Part shown: positions 36,649-45,008 of the stretch, piece after piece
Position numbering within the stretch: the first letter of the stretch is position 1
How the letters are laid out: each line of letters opens with the position of its first letter
Assembly: GCF_005860765.1 (NCBI RefSeq)
Contig: NZ_VCEI01000011.1
Location: 868,001-932,000, forward strand
DNA: 64,000 nt
Reading direction: 5' to 3'
Origin: Dyadobacter sediminis
GTDB lineage: Bacteria > Bacteroidota > Bacteroidia > Cytophagales > Spirosomataceae
Notes under the pieces: generated by a model
What the model saw: the letters and a program-made list of their open reading frames with translations, nothing else
What the model was told of the DNA's origin: nothing
Databases searched by the model: none
Program-made: the position numbers and the translations under genes

Positions 36649-37485
36649 ATGAAACGATACATTCTCCATACGCCTTTCAGCATTTACCATTTTGAAGCCG
36701 CAACCTGGGACCACTCTGTTCATAAGCATACCTATTTCGAAATTATTTTTATACTGAAAGGAAGCGGCATTCACCGGATCAATGGCAATGCTTTCCAGTA
36801 TGCCGAGAGCGACGTCTTTCTGCTTGGGCCAGAGGATTTCCATCATTTTGATATTCAGGAATTGACCGAGTTCAGCTTTGTCCGTTTCAACGAATCCATT
36901 CACAAGCAGCTGCCCGGAGACAAAGACCGTCCGTGGCAGCCCATCATCCGCACTTTGCTGAATACTTCATCTCAAAGCCGCGGGTCCATTGTGGCGGATA
37001 AACAGGAAAAGCAAAAACTGCATCACCTGCTTGCCGTGCTGGAAGCAGAATCATCCGACGATCAGTCGCAGTATTTCGAAGTAATCCGCGATGGTCTGAT
37101 GCGGAGCATGCTTATTATTCTGGCGCGAAACCTGTTCAGCCAGACACAGAGCAGACCGGTCCGGAAGGATTCGATCGAGGCGATCCTGATGTATATCCGG
37201 CAGCATATTTACAGGCCAGAGGACCTGACCATTGAGCGTCTGGCCGAACATTTTCATTATGCGCCAGCTTACATCAGCCTGTTTTTCAAAAAACAAACCG
37301 GCGAATCCCTGAAACAATATATCATCAGACATAAAATCAAACTGATCGAGGCGAGGTTGCTTTACAGCCAGCTGACACTGAGCGAAATTGCTGACGAATT
37401 TGGCTATACGGATGAAAGTCACCTTTGCAAACAGTTCCGGAAATATACCGGAACCACGCCTATTGCCTTTCGGATGCGCGTTTGA
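36649..37485 (+). CDS. AraC family transcriptional regulator with cupin sensor
   Basis: 278 residues. The N-terminal part has the cupin-like pattern DHSVHKHTYFEIIFILKGSG and a QYAESDVFLLGPEDFHHFD block, typical of AraC proteins that sense sugars. The C-terminal domain shows both helix-turn-helix units: LTIERLAEHFHYAPAYISLFFKKQTGESL and LTLSEIADEFGYTDESHLCKQFRKYTGTTP. It diverges from the DUF1080-Dabb pair (119 bp between starts) and lies 89 bp before an outer-membrane receptor gene on its own strand. Regulation of the divergent pair is the simplest guess. Confidence 0.92.
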   Translation: MKRYILHTPFSIYHFEAATWDHSVHKHTYFEIIFILKGSGIHRINGNAFQYAESDVFLLGPEDFHHFDIQELTEFSFVRFNESIHKQLPGDKDRPWQPIIRTLLNTSSQSRGSIVADKQEKQKLHHLLAVLEAESSDDQSQYFEVIRDGLMRSMLIILARNLFSQTQSRPVRKDSIEAILMYIRQHIYRPEDLTIERLAEHFHYAPAYISLFFKKQTGESLKQYIIRHKIKLIEARLLYSQLTLSEIADEFGYTDESHLCKQFRKYTGTTPIAFRMRV

Positions 37486-37574
37486 TAAAAATGAATGCAG
37501 GATAAATACAGGCCGGGATGCAACATTTTTCATTTTTTCCGATCCATTGGTTGAAAACTTAGCCATGGACTTGT

Positions 37575-39995
37575 ATGAAGCATCTTTTACCCGCAGCACT
37601 GATCCTTTTCGCATCCTTTTACGCGCATGCCCAAGATTATAATGTAAGCGGAAACGTCAGAAACCAGCAGGATGAGCCGGTTCCTTACGCCGCTGTTTCG
37701 GTCAACAATTCCGCTGATTCCGCACTGATCAGGGCCGATGTTGCCGACGATCACGGTTTGTTCCGAATTTCCGGAATTGGTTCAGGAAAATACTTCATCC
37801 GGATTTCATCGGTTGGCAGCAAATTGTTCCAGTCGCCGGCATTTGAAGTAACGGACTCCGATGTAAATTTCCCGGTTTTCAAATTACTTGCAGACACGCA
37901 GCAGCTGAACGAAGTCAAAGTAACTGCCGCCAGGCCGCTCATTGAGGTCAAAAACGACAGACTGGTTTTCAATATCGAAGGAAGCATCAACGCTACGGGT
38001 TCCAATGCGCTGGAATTGCTGCAGAAATCGCCGGGAGTACAAGTTGACAAAGATGAAAACATTCTGGTGAAAGGAAAAACCGGCGTTCGGATCTATATTG
38101 ACGGACGGCCATCGCCTATGAGCGGAAAAGACCTTGCCTCTACGCTGAAAAGCATGAACTCCGCGGATATTGAGGCCATTGAAATCATCACAAACCCGTC
38201 CGCCAAATATGATGCTGCCGGCGATCTGGGCATTATCAATATCCGTCTGAAAAAAAATGTAAAGCTGGGAACGAACGGGAATTTAAGTCTGGGTGCAATG
38301 CTCGGCATCACGCCCAAATACAACGCTTCCCTGAACCTGAATCACCGGGATAAAAAAATCAATGTATTTGGCTCCTATGGCTTCAATCAGGGTGCCTGGC
38401 ACAATACGACTTACGATGACCAGGTACTGAACGGTGTAGCTTACAACAAAATCTGGCATGGCATCTGGCGCGACACGACGCACAGCGCGAAAATCGGAGC
38501 GGATTATTTTATCAATGCAAAAAATACGCTTGGATTCAGTGCCAACGGCAGGATCAGCAATCACAACGGCGGCGGACAAAGTGAAACATTCATCAGCCGC
38601 CGGCTGCACATGGAAGGCGATTCCCTCATGCTTTATTCACAGACTTCCAACCCGGAAAAGAATAAAAACCTGAACATCAACCTGAATTATCATTATGCCG
38701 ACACCACAGGCCATGAACTGAATATAGACGCTGATTACGGAAGGTTTGTGTCACGCGGGGTGAGTTACCAGCCCAACAAATATTTTTTCAGTCTGGACGA
38801 AAAGGAACCGCTTGAAAAAAATTATGTAAGCAAAACACCCGTAGGCATCACCATCCGGTCATTCAAGGCTGACTACGAGCAGCCGCTGAAAAAGGGAAAG
38901 CTTGGCTACGGTTTCAAGTTATCGGATGTAAAATCGGACAATACTTTTGATTTTTTCAATGTGGTCAGCCATGTGGAAGTCATTGATACCAGCCGCAGCA
39001 ACCGGTTTAAATACACGGAACGCGTCTATGCGGCTTATGCCAATTACAATGTGGCCATTGGCAAAAAGTGGGATTTACAGGCTGGCATCCGCGCAGAACA
39101 TACCAAATCCCTGGGCGATCTGACCAGCTTCAAACAGAATGCTTTGGACAAAGTGGATACGACTTACCTTAATTTTTTCCCGAGCGGCGCCATTTCATTC
39201 AAGGCTTCCAAAAATCACAACTGGAATCTAAATTACAGCCGCCGGATCAACCGGCCGAGCTACCAGAACCTGAACCCGTTTGAATACCGGATCGACGAAC
39301 TTGTTTACTCCAAAGGAAACCCGTTTCTGAAACCGGAATATGCCAACAGCTTCAAACTCACGCATGTTTATAAAGCTAAACTGACTACCTCACTCGGTTA
39401 CCGGAGAACGCGGTTTCCGGTTGTAGGCCTGCGTATTCCCTATGACAGCAGCCGCACTTATTTTATTACGCAAAACCTGGATCATTCCGAAAGTTTCAAT
39501 CTGGATGTCAGCATTACAACGGCCGTTACCAAATGGTGGGACATTTATTTCAACATCGGCGGCTACCATAATAGCTGGAAAGCGGCTTTGCCGGACGGCC
39601 TGATCATCAACAATACGACAACCGCGTTCAACATGAACGGCCAGAATACCTTCAAGCTCAAAAACGACTGGACACTGGAACTGACCGGATGGTATAACTC
39701 TCCTTACCGCCGGATTGATTACAACCGGGGAATGGGCATGATGGATGCGGGAATCCAGAAAAAGTTCTGGAAAAGCAATGCCACGCTGAAAGTTTCATTC
39801 AGTGATATTTTTCATACGGCGCGCGGCGGATACGAATCTGAATACGCAGGCATCAAAACCAATCTGCGTTTCCGCTTTGAAGGCCAGATGCTGAAGATCA
39901 ACTTCAACTACCGTTTCGGAAGCAAGGAAATCAATGCTGCGCGCAACAGGCGCACCGGCTCAGAAGATGAACTGAACAGGATCAAAGGCGGCTGA
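37575..39995 (+). CDS. Outer-membrane beta-barrel protein, TonB-receptor-like
   Basis: 806 residues. A signal peptide (to about residue 20, SFYAHAQ) is followed by a carboxypeptidase-regulatory-like domain (about 23-105: VSGNVRNQQDEPVPYAAVS). A short plug region contains LELLQKSPGVQVDKDENILVKGK and IEIITNPSAKYDAAGDLGIINI, which is typical of the OMP beta-barrel family 3 branch rather than SusC. The barrel extends to the C-terminus and includes the conserved NLNPFEYRIDELVYSKGNPFLKPE. These proteins are thought to be TonB-dependent or related receptors. There is no SusD partner next to it. The substrate is unknown. Confidence 0.9.
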   Translation: MKHLLPAALILFASFYAHAQDYNVSGNVRNQQDEPVPYAAVSVNNSADSALIRADVADDHGLFRISGIGSGKYFIRISSVGSKLFQSPAFEVTDSDVNFPVFKLLADTQQLNEVKVTAARPLIEVKNDRLVFNIEGSINATGSNALELLQKSPGVQVDKDENILVKGKTGVRIYIDGRPSPMSGKDLASTLKSMNSADIEAIEIITNPSAKYDAAGDLGIINIRLKKNVKLGTNGNLSLGAMLGITPKYNASLNLNHRDKKINVFGSYGFNQGAWHNTTYDDQVLNGVAYNKIWHGIWRDTTHSAKIGADYFINAKNTLGFSANGRISNHNGGGQSETFISRRLHMEGDSLMLYSQTSNPEKNKNLNINLNYHYADTTGHELNIDADYGRFVSRGVSYQPNKYFFSLDEKEPLEKNYVSKTPVGITIRSFKADYEQPLKKGKLGYGFKLSDVKSDNTFDFFNVVSHVEVIDTSRSNRFKYTERVYAAYANYNVAIGKKWDLQAGIRAEHTKSLGDLTSFKQNALDKVDTTYLNFFPSGAISFKASKNHNWNLNYSRRINRPSYQNLNPFEYRIDELVYSKGNPFLKPEYANSFKLTHVYKAKLTTSLGYRRTRFPVVGLRIPYDSSRTYFITQNLDHSESFNLDVSITTAVTKWWDIYFNIGGYHNSWKAALPDGLIINNTTTAFNMNGQNTFKLKNDWTLELTGWYNSPYRRIDYNRGMGMMDAGIQKKFWKSNATLKVSFSDIFHTARGGYESEYAGIKTNLRFRFEGQMLKINFNYRFGSKEINAARNRRTGSEDELNRIKGG

Positions 39996-40221
39996 TTTCT
40001 TGGCTACGCATCATCAAACCAATCCAATTAACAATCCGGAAATTGAGAACAGCACTTTTTATTCTCTGAAATCGTCAATTTAAACATCCGGCTTCACCAT
40101 CAGTTACAAAATAGACCGCAAGTGCAAGTATTGTTATTCAATGGACAAAATACCTTAGTAGATTTTCTATAAATTTGCTTCGAAAATTGATTCATTTATT
40201 ATCCTCACCAAAACTATCAGT

Positions 40222-40659
40222 ATGAAATTGTTTATTACGATTTGTTCATTATGTTTCATTTCCCTCTTTGTAAATGCCCAGGATTTTGCTCCGGATTCAA
40301 CCGTAACCATTCAGAAACAGCAGCTTTACACCGTTGTGCCCAATGAAGATCTGACGGTAAAAGGACAAATTGATGCAGAAAGACATTACGTCAAGTACAA
40401 AGGTGCAGCAACAGGAACACTCATTGCGAGCCTCGTATCTCCACTGATCGGACTGATCCCAGCAATTGCGACATCATCAACAACACCTAAAATTGAAAAT
40501 CTGGGTTATCCGGACGAGTCGCTGTTCAGACAGGCAAACTACCATGCGGCTTATACGCGCAAGGCTAAAAAAATAAAGCAGGGAAAAGTATGGAAAAACT
40601 GGGGCATCGGCTTTGGTGTCAACCTGGCACTCATTCTGCTGCTCACCGCCGGACAGTAG
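40222..40659 (+). CDS. Exported hypothetical membrane protein
   Basis: 145 residues with a signal peptide (about 1-19, LFVNAQ) and two later hydrophobic stretches (about 74-94 and 128-143). The first of these is Gly/Ala/Pro-rich (TGTLIASLVSPLIGLIPAIA). The middle has a basic segment KAKKIKQGKVWKN. Similar short proteins with a signal and two helices are frequent in Cytophagales, but no family is known to me. It is transcribed alone and is closed by a strong terminator. Confidence 0.65.
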   Translation: MKLFITICSLCFISLFVNAQDFAPDSTVTIQKQQLYTVVPNEDLTVKGQIDAERHYVKYKGAATGTLIASLVSPLIGLIPAIATSSTTPKIENLGYPDESLFRQANYHAAYTRKAKKIKQGKVWKNWGIGFGVNLALILLLTAGQ

Positions 40660-40993
40660 CTTTTTAGATCTAACCCAAAGTACTTACCCGGACGCGCCGG
40701 GAAATTCAAGCTGAATTGGCGCGTTTGTAAACGTTGCATAACCAGATACAGTCCGGATCAGGGCACAGTATCTGGTTATTTTTATGTCCATTCCAATCGA
40801 ATACCTTTTGGAAACAGTTTACAACATTGTAAGCGACAGCATTTAACAATAATCGGCACTTTCCGGCATAGAAAGTCTTTGTGTTCGTGACACGCTCAAA
40901 GCTGATCCGTACAGACAAGTTATTTGAGCCGTAGAGGAAATCTGAAATGAATAGCAACACGCACCTTTGTATTGTTCAATCAAAACAATCGCA
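40660..40993. other. Intergenic region with two hairpins
   Basis: A first hairpin pairs 40692-40698 with 40718-40724 (ACGCGCC / GGCGCGT) and has an inner AATTCA / TGAATT pair. The terminator at 40738-40779 follows. The rest, 40790-40993, is the leader of the aldo/keto reductase gene; no clear operator is seen. Confidence 0.6.
40738..40785 (+). terminator. Intrinsic terminator of the 40222-40659 gene
   Basis: A 12-bp perfect stem ATAACCAGATAC (40738-40749) with GTATCTGGTTAT (40768-40779), 18-base loop, followed by a T-run. Confidence 0.85.
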
Positions 40994-41965
40994 ATGACAA
41001 CGATACCAACAATAAACCTCGGCAACAACGGCCCGCTCGTTTCCAAAATCGGATTAGGCTGTATGAGAATGTCACCCGTATGGGGAAGCCCGGCGAATGA
41101 TGAAAATGAAAGTATTGCCACCATTCAGATGGCGCTGGACAACGGCATCAATTTTTTGAATACCGGCGATTTCTACGGCAGCGGCCACAACGAACTGCTT
41201 GTAGGCAAAGCCATCAAAGACCGGCGCGACGACGCATTTGTGAGTGTCAAGTTCGGGGCTATTTTTTACAATAACCAATGGATTGGGCTGGACCTGAGGC
41301 CGATAGCTATCAAAAATTTCATTAACTATTCGCTGGTTCGCCTGGGTGTGGAAACCATTGATCTGTATCAGCCCTGCCGACTGGACAACAGCGTTCCTAC
41401 AGAAGATGTAATCGGAACGATTGCAGACCTTATCCAGGAAGGGAAAGTGCGGCATCTGGGTGTTTCCGAAGTTACTGCAGATCAGCTGCGCAAGGCCAAC
41501 AGCATTTATCCCGTAACTGCATTGGAAATCGGCTACTCGCTGGCCGACCGACAGATTGAAAATGACCTGCTTCCAACGGCAAAAGAACTCGGCATCGGGG
41601 TTGTGGCATTTGCCAATACAGCCGAAGGACTGCTTTCCGGCGAAATGAAAGCGCCGCTTGCATCCGACGCCTATCAAAACCACTTCTCTCGTTTTCAGGG
41701 AGAAAATCTGATTAGGAACCTGGAAAAAGTAGAACTTTTGAAACAAATGGCCAGGGAAAAAGAATATACACCGACACAACTAGCCATAGCCTGGGTAAAT
41801 GCGCAGGGTGAACAAATGATGCCGTTGGTAAGCATGAGCCGCAGATCACGGCTGCCGGAAAATACAGCGGCCATGTCCATTGCATTTACAGCGGAAGAAT
41901 TAAATTTGCTCCATACGCATTTTGCACCGGGTGCCATACTCGGCAGCACTTATCTGCAGCGATAA
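40994..41965 (+). CDS. Aldo/keto reductase family protein with altered catalytic residues
   Basis: 323 residues from the ATG at 40994; an upstream in-frame start at 40967 adds nine unlikely residues. The (beta/alpha)8 fold of the family is recognisable: LVSKIGLGCMRM, a TGDFYGSGHNELLVGKA block, EGKVRHLGVSEVTADQLRKA and the C-terminal NAQGEQMMPLVSMSRRSRLPEN cofactor segment. The catalytic set is unusual. Y61 and K86 are in place, but the Asp expected at position 56 (DTAxxYG) is Asn (N56-T-G-D-F-Y61) and the His expected near 128 (DLYxxHR) is Cys (DLYQPCR, C128). D59 might compensate. Reduced or altered activity is therefore possible. It is followed by a terminator and an AraC gene. Confidence 0.85.
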   Translation: MTTIPTINLGNNGPLVSKIGLGCMRMSPVWGSPANDENESIATIQMALDNGINFLNTGDFYGSGHNELLVGKAIKDRRDDAFVSVKFGAIFYNNQWIGLDLRPIAIKNFINYSLVRLGVETIDLYQPCRLDNSVPTEDVIGTIADLIQEGKVRHLGVSEVTADQLRKANSIYPVTALEIGYSLADRQIENDLLPTAKELGIGVVAFANTAEGLLSGEMKAPLASDAYQNHFSRFQGENLIRNLEKVELLKQMAREKEYTPTQLAIAWVNAQGEQMMPLVSMSRRSRLPENTAAMSIAFTAEELNLLHTHFAPGAILGSTYLQR

Positions 41966-41979
41966 CAAGTCAAATAACA

Positions 41980-42008
41980 GCGGGGCCTTACGTAAGCCCC
42001 GCATTTTA
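41980..42008 (+). terminator. Intrinsic terminator of the aldo/keto reductase gene
   Basis: GCGGGGC (41980-41986) pairs with GCCCCGC (41996-42002), with an inner TTAC / GTAA pair and one bulged C, followed by ATTTTAT. The next gene begins 18 bp later. Confidence 0.8.
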
Positions 42009-42020
42009 TAACTTTTCAAA

Positions 42021-42833
42021 GTGAATAGTCCAACTCAACTAATTCCCGGCGTCATTTTCTTTTCCTATCTCTCCATGATGAAAAAGGAGAAAGTGGCATT
42101 TCTGAAACATAATACGCTGGTGATGCTGGTTTCCGGCCGGTTTTCCATGGTAAATGCGGAGGAGAAAATATCCATGAAAAGTGGTGAAATGCTGTTGATC
42201 CAGAAAAACCAGTTGGCAGAAATTACCAAAACACCTTTGGAGAACGAGCATTACCAGACGATTGTAATCAGTCTGCAGGAAAACATGCTCAGGCAAATTG
42301 CACTGGAAGAGCAAATTGAAACGGGCAGAAAATACACCGGCCCACCCAATATCCTCATTCCCGGAAACGATTTTCTCAGGGCCTTTTTTCAGTCCATCCT
42401 TCCCTACGTCCGTAACCCGGACGAGAAATTAACCAATTCGATGGGCATGCTCAAAGTAAGAGAAGCCGTTCACCTACTGCTTCATACCATGCCATCATTA
42501 CAGGAATTGCTGTTCGATTTTTCGGAGCCGTACAAAATGGATCTTGAGAAATTCATGCTCCATAATTATCACTACAATATACCGGTCGAGAAATTTGCGC
42601 ACCTGACGGGAAGAAGTCTGGCGGGTTTCAAACGCGATTTCCAAAAGACATTCGGAATGGCACCGCGGCATTGGCTGCAGGAAAAAAGGCTTGTCGAAGC
42701 ACGGCATCTGATAGAAACCAAAAACAAGAAGCCATCCGCCATTTACCTTGAACTGGGATTTGAAAGTCTTTCACATTTTTCTCATTCTTTCAAAAAGAAA
42801 TTCGGAAAAGCGCCAACGGAATGGCCGGTTTAG
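42021..42833 (+). CDS. AraC family transcriptional regulator
   Basis: 270 residues. The C-terminal domain has two helix-turn-helix units: PVEKFAHLTGRSLAGFKRDFQKTFGMAP and KPSAIYLELGFESLSHFSHSFKKKFGKAP, of ExsA-like type. The N-terminal sensor part (LVMLVSGRFSMVNAEEKISM ... EMLLIQKNQLAEITK) resembles the cupin of AraC proteins in which an oxidoreductase gene is the neighbour. The frame begins with GTG at 42021; an ATG at 42075 is available but would remove a conserved-looking PGVIFFSYLS strand, so the GTG is preferred. It lies downstream of the aldo/keto reductase on the same strand, separated by a terminator. Confidence 0.9.
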   Translation: MNSPTQLIPGVIFFSYLSMMKKEKVAFLKHNTLVMLVSGRFSMVNAEEKISMKSGEMLLIQKNQLAEITKTPLENEHYQTIVISLQENMLRQIALEEQIETGRKYTGPPNILIPGNDFLRAFFQSILPYVRNPDEKLTNSMGMLKVREAVHLLLHTMPSLQELLFDFSEPYKMDLEKFMLHNYHYNIPVEKFAHLTGRSLAGFKRDFQKTFGMAPRHWLQEKRLVEARHLIETKNKKPSAIYLELGFESLSHFSHSFKKKFGKAPTEWPV

Positions 42834-42916
42834 AATGTAAACGAATGTTCCGCATCGAAGCAAGGGGATTTTAAATGTGTTAATGTTCATAAAATCAGCC
42901 CGATATAGGCGTGCAT

Positions 42917-43290
42917 CAGGGGGCTTCTCCGGAGCCGTATGAATTGGAATGTCCTACAATTTTCTACAAACAGAAGGCTCCGCAGGAGCCGGCCTTTATT
43001 GAAAATCCAAGTGGAACATATCCAAAGCCAGGCTCCGGAGGAGCCCCCTGTTTATAGAAAACCCCAATCAAACAAAAGCAAAAACCAGGCTCCAGAGGAG
43101 CCACCTGTTTATAGAAAACCCCAATCAAACAAAGACAAAAGCCAAGCTCCGGAGGAGCCCCCTGTTTATAGAAAACCCGAGCAAAACAAATACAAAAGCC
43201 AGGCTCCGGAGGAGCCCCCTGTTTATAGAAAACCCGAGCAAAACAAATACAAAAGCTGGGCTCCATAGGAGCCCCCTTGTTTATAAGCAC
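42917..43290. repeat. Array of 57-bp palindrome-containing repeats with two inverted copies
   Basis: Five palindromes of the form GGCTCC-N3-GGAGCC stand exactly 57 bp apart at 43031-43045, 43088-43102, 43145-43159 (first base A), 43202-43216 and 43259-43273. Four are followed by (C)CCTGTTTATAGAAAACC, and the last by a shortened CCCCTTGTTTATAAGC. Between them run CAATCAAACAAA or GAGCAAAACAAA spacers that are almost identical from unit to unit. Two more copies in the opposite orientation precede the array: 42961-42990 (palindrome 42976-42990 with its TTTCTACAAACAG tail on the left) and an imperfect one at 42917-42936. Each palindrome can form a 6-bp hairpin. The array fills the gap between two genes that point toward each other. 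It looks like a locally expanded REP-type intergenic element. Confidence 0.9.
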
Positions 43291-43332
43291 TGCCTGTATT
43301 CCAGCCAAATACATCCCGCAATCAAATCCCGT

Positions 43333-43653
43333 TCAATGATCTGATGTAAGCTTCAGCACAATCAATCCCGCTATAATCAACAGGACCGCAAGCACCCGTA
43401 TCAGGCTGAATTGTTCACCAAGAAAAATAATCCCGACGATAAATGAACCCACCGCCCCGATCCCTGTCCAGATGGTATAGGAAGTACCGAGCGGTAAAGT
43501 ACGCATGGCGGCAGCCAGCAGCCCAAAGCTGGCAATCATGGCAACAATGGTAATGACAGTTGGCATGAGCCGGGTGAAACCTTCGGATTGCTTCATGAAA
43601 TACGCCCAAACGATTTCCAGCAGTCCGGCAATCACCAGATAAATCCAGGACAT
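43333..43653 (-). CDS. SMR family exporter, probable guanidinium exporter (Gdx/SugE type)
   Basis: 106 residues with four membrane helices, the normal size of small multidrug resistance proteins. The essential Glu is E13 in [16 protein letters not shown]; the W-A-Y-F-M-K sequence and the [22 protein letters not shown] helix are typical of the SugE/Gdx branch, not of the EmrE branch. Gdx proteins export guanidinium in exchange for protons. A candidate guanidine-II riboswitch stands in the leader 18-63 bp before the start codon, which supports guanidinium as the real substrate. It is a single gene; a repeat array lies just downstream. Confidence 0.9.
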   Translation of the reverse strand: MSWIYLVIAGLLEIVWAYFMKQSEGFTRLMPTVITIVAMIASFGLLAAAMRTLPLGTSYTIWTGIGAVGSFIVGIIFLGEQFSLIRVLAVLLIIAGLIVLKLTSDH

Positions 43654-43670
43654 GAATTGAATCAGTATGA

Positions 43671-43716
43671 TCCGGTCGTCCGGAGTTAAAACCCACTACG
43701 GGAGAGGTCGTCCTCT
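43671..43716 (-). promoter_or_regulatory. Candidate guanidine-II (mini-ykkC) riboswitch
   Basis: On the minus strand two small hairpins with identical ACGA loops stand in front of the SMR gene: AGAGG-ACGA-CCTCT (43716 to 43703) and TCCGG-ACGA-CCGGA (43684 to 43671). They are separated by 18 nt, and 17 nt remain to the start codon. Two GC-closed stems with ACGR tetraloops and a short linker are exactly the mini-ykkC / guanidine-II design, in which both loops pair and bind guanidinium. The gene controlled is the expected one (SugE/Gdx). In this class, ligand binding frees the ribosome-binding region and turns on translation. Confidence 0.88.
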
Positions 43717-43760
43717 TGATCCTGTCACTTACTTCGGAGATCAGCAAGCAAGCATCTTTG

Positions 43761-43768
43761 CAAAGCTA
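43761..43768 (-). promoter_or_regulatory. Candidate -7 promoter element of the SMR gene
   Basis: The minus strand reads TAGCTTTG, a full match to the Bacteroidota -7 consensus TAnnTTTG. It would start a transcript near 43754, about 40 nt before the first riboswitch hairpin. I see no good -33 TTTG at the expected distance. Confidence 0.45.
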
Positions 43769-43944
43769 TAACGAATTTCAGGATTGTACGCCGGGAAGGT
43801 CGGAATTTACCTTTTTATGCAAAATTTAAAGTTATTAAAAAACCAATTTTCGATCTGATAACAGTACTTTTTATTCCCCGCGTTAGTCATTTCGTATAAC
43901 ATTCTTTACTTTCCTGAATTCGTAAATGATTTCTGAATTCAAAC

Positions 43945-45006
43945 ATGGCTCGTAACAGCTTTAATTTATTAAGACATATTGCAGCAATTCTTGTGGTATA
44001 TGGCCACGCTTATCCCCTTTCGGGAAACGGAACAATCGATAAAATTCAGGAAATCAGCCGCGGTGTATTTCCGAGTGCACAAATAGGCGTGTTTATATTT
44101 TTCTCCATTTCCGGCTATCTGATTGCCATAAGCCTCGAACGAAGCAGCTCCTACATCAATTTTTTATGGAAACGGTTTCTGAGGATCATGCCGGGCCTGG
44201 CGGTGTGCCTAATTTTTATCATGCTGATCATAGGTCCGATCAGTACGGTGCTGAGCACGGCGGCCTATTTTTCTTCTCCGCAGACGTATGCTTTTCTGAA
44301 AGCACTGAAAATATTTCCGGATTATCCCAATTACTTACCCGGCGTATTCGAAACATTGCCCGTTCAATTGGTAAACGGGTCACTTTGGACACTTGCGTAT
44401 GAAGTCACTTTATACGTTATACTGATGACCCTGCACATTGCGTTTGGAAAAAGAACAAAATCGGCTGTTCTCGTAATGATTATTTTACTTTGGTCTTCCT
44501 TTTTTGTATGGCATGGCCCGGTTACGTCATGGAATCAACCGCTGCGTATCATTCATTTGAATTTAGGTGAACTGATTAATTTCGGATTGTATTTCTTTAT
44601 CGGTTCTGCATCTTTTTATTTCAGGAATATATTAAAATTCAAATCCTATTATATGCTGGCCGGACTGGGTATCCTGATGTTTGTTTACTGGCTTTCATCC
44701 ACGATGAATTTTATTCCACTTAGCAGCATTGTGTGGATTCGCTACATGCTTTTACCCTATATTATTTTTTATATCGCCCTGCAATTTGACACACATGAAT
44801 TAATGGATGGAATTGGAGATTTATCGTATGGGATATATATCTACTCTTTTCCCATTCAGCAGTTTTTACAGCTTAAACTTGGCGCTTATCATTTCAGCTC
44901 CGAAATCATGTTTCTGATCGCACTGCTTGTCATCGTTCCTGTTGCCGTATTTTCCTGGCGATGGGTGGAAAATCCGGCGCTTCAATACAAAATGAGTGTT
45001 AAATAA
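43945..45006 (+). CDS. Acyltransferase family 3 membrane protein (OafA/YrhL type)
   Basis: 353 residues and about ten membrane helices. The N-terminus has the family signature NLLRHIAAILVVYGHAYPLSG with the catalytic His H21, then FFSISGYLIAISLERS and FLWKRFLRIMPGLAVCL, with the conserved R-R/P block after helix 3. SLWTLAYEVTLYVIL is also typical. These inner-membrane proteins move acetyl or other acyl groups onto sugars of surface polysaccharides. A lipoprotein of the SGNH type starts 2 bp after its stop, so the two work as a pair in carbohydrate O-acylation. Confidence 0.92.
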   Translation: MARNSFNLLRHIAAILVVYGHAYPLSGNGTIDKIQEISRGVFPSAQIGVFIFFSISGYLIAISLERSSSYINFLWKRFLRIMPGLAVCLIFIMLIIGPISTVLSTAAYFSSPQTYAFLKALKIFPDYPNYLPGVFETLPVQLVNGSLWTLAYEVTLYVILMTLHIAFGKRTKSAVLVMIILLWSSFFVWHGPVTSWNQPLRIIHLNLGELINFGLYFFIGSASFYFRNILKFKSYYMLAGLGILMFVYWLSSTMNFIPLSSIVWIRYMLLPYIIFYIALQFDTHELMDGIGDLSYGIYIYSFPIQQFLQLKLGAYHFSSEIMFLIALLVIVPVAVFSWRWVENPALQYKMSVK

Positions 45007-45008
45007 CC

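Noticed and set aside
42939..43268. 109-residue plus frame of APEEPPVYRKP repeats and a matching 116-residue minus frame
   Set aside because: Both exist only because the 57-bp DNA repeat is a multiple of three and lacks stops. The DNA palindromes, inverted copies and similar quality on both strands point to a non-coding repeat.
42917..43290. CRISPR array
   Set aside because: Spacers are nearly identical from unit to unit, the repeated part includes a tail plus spacer, and no cas genes are present.
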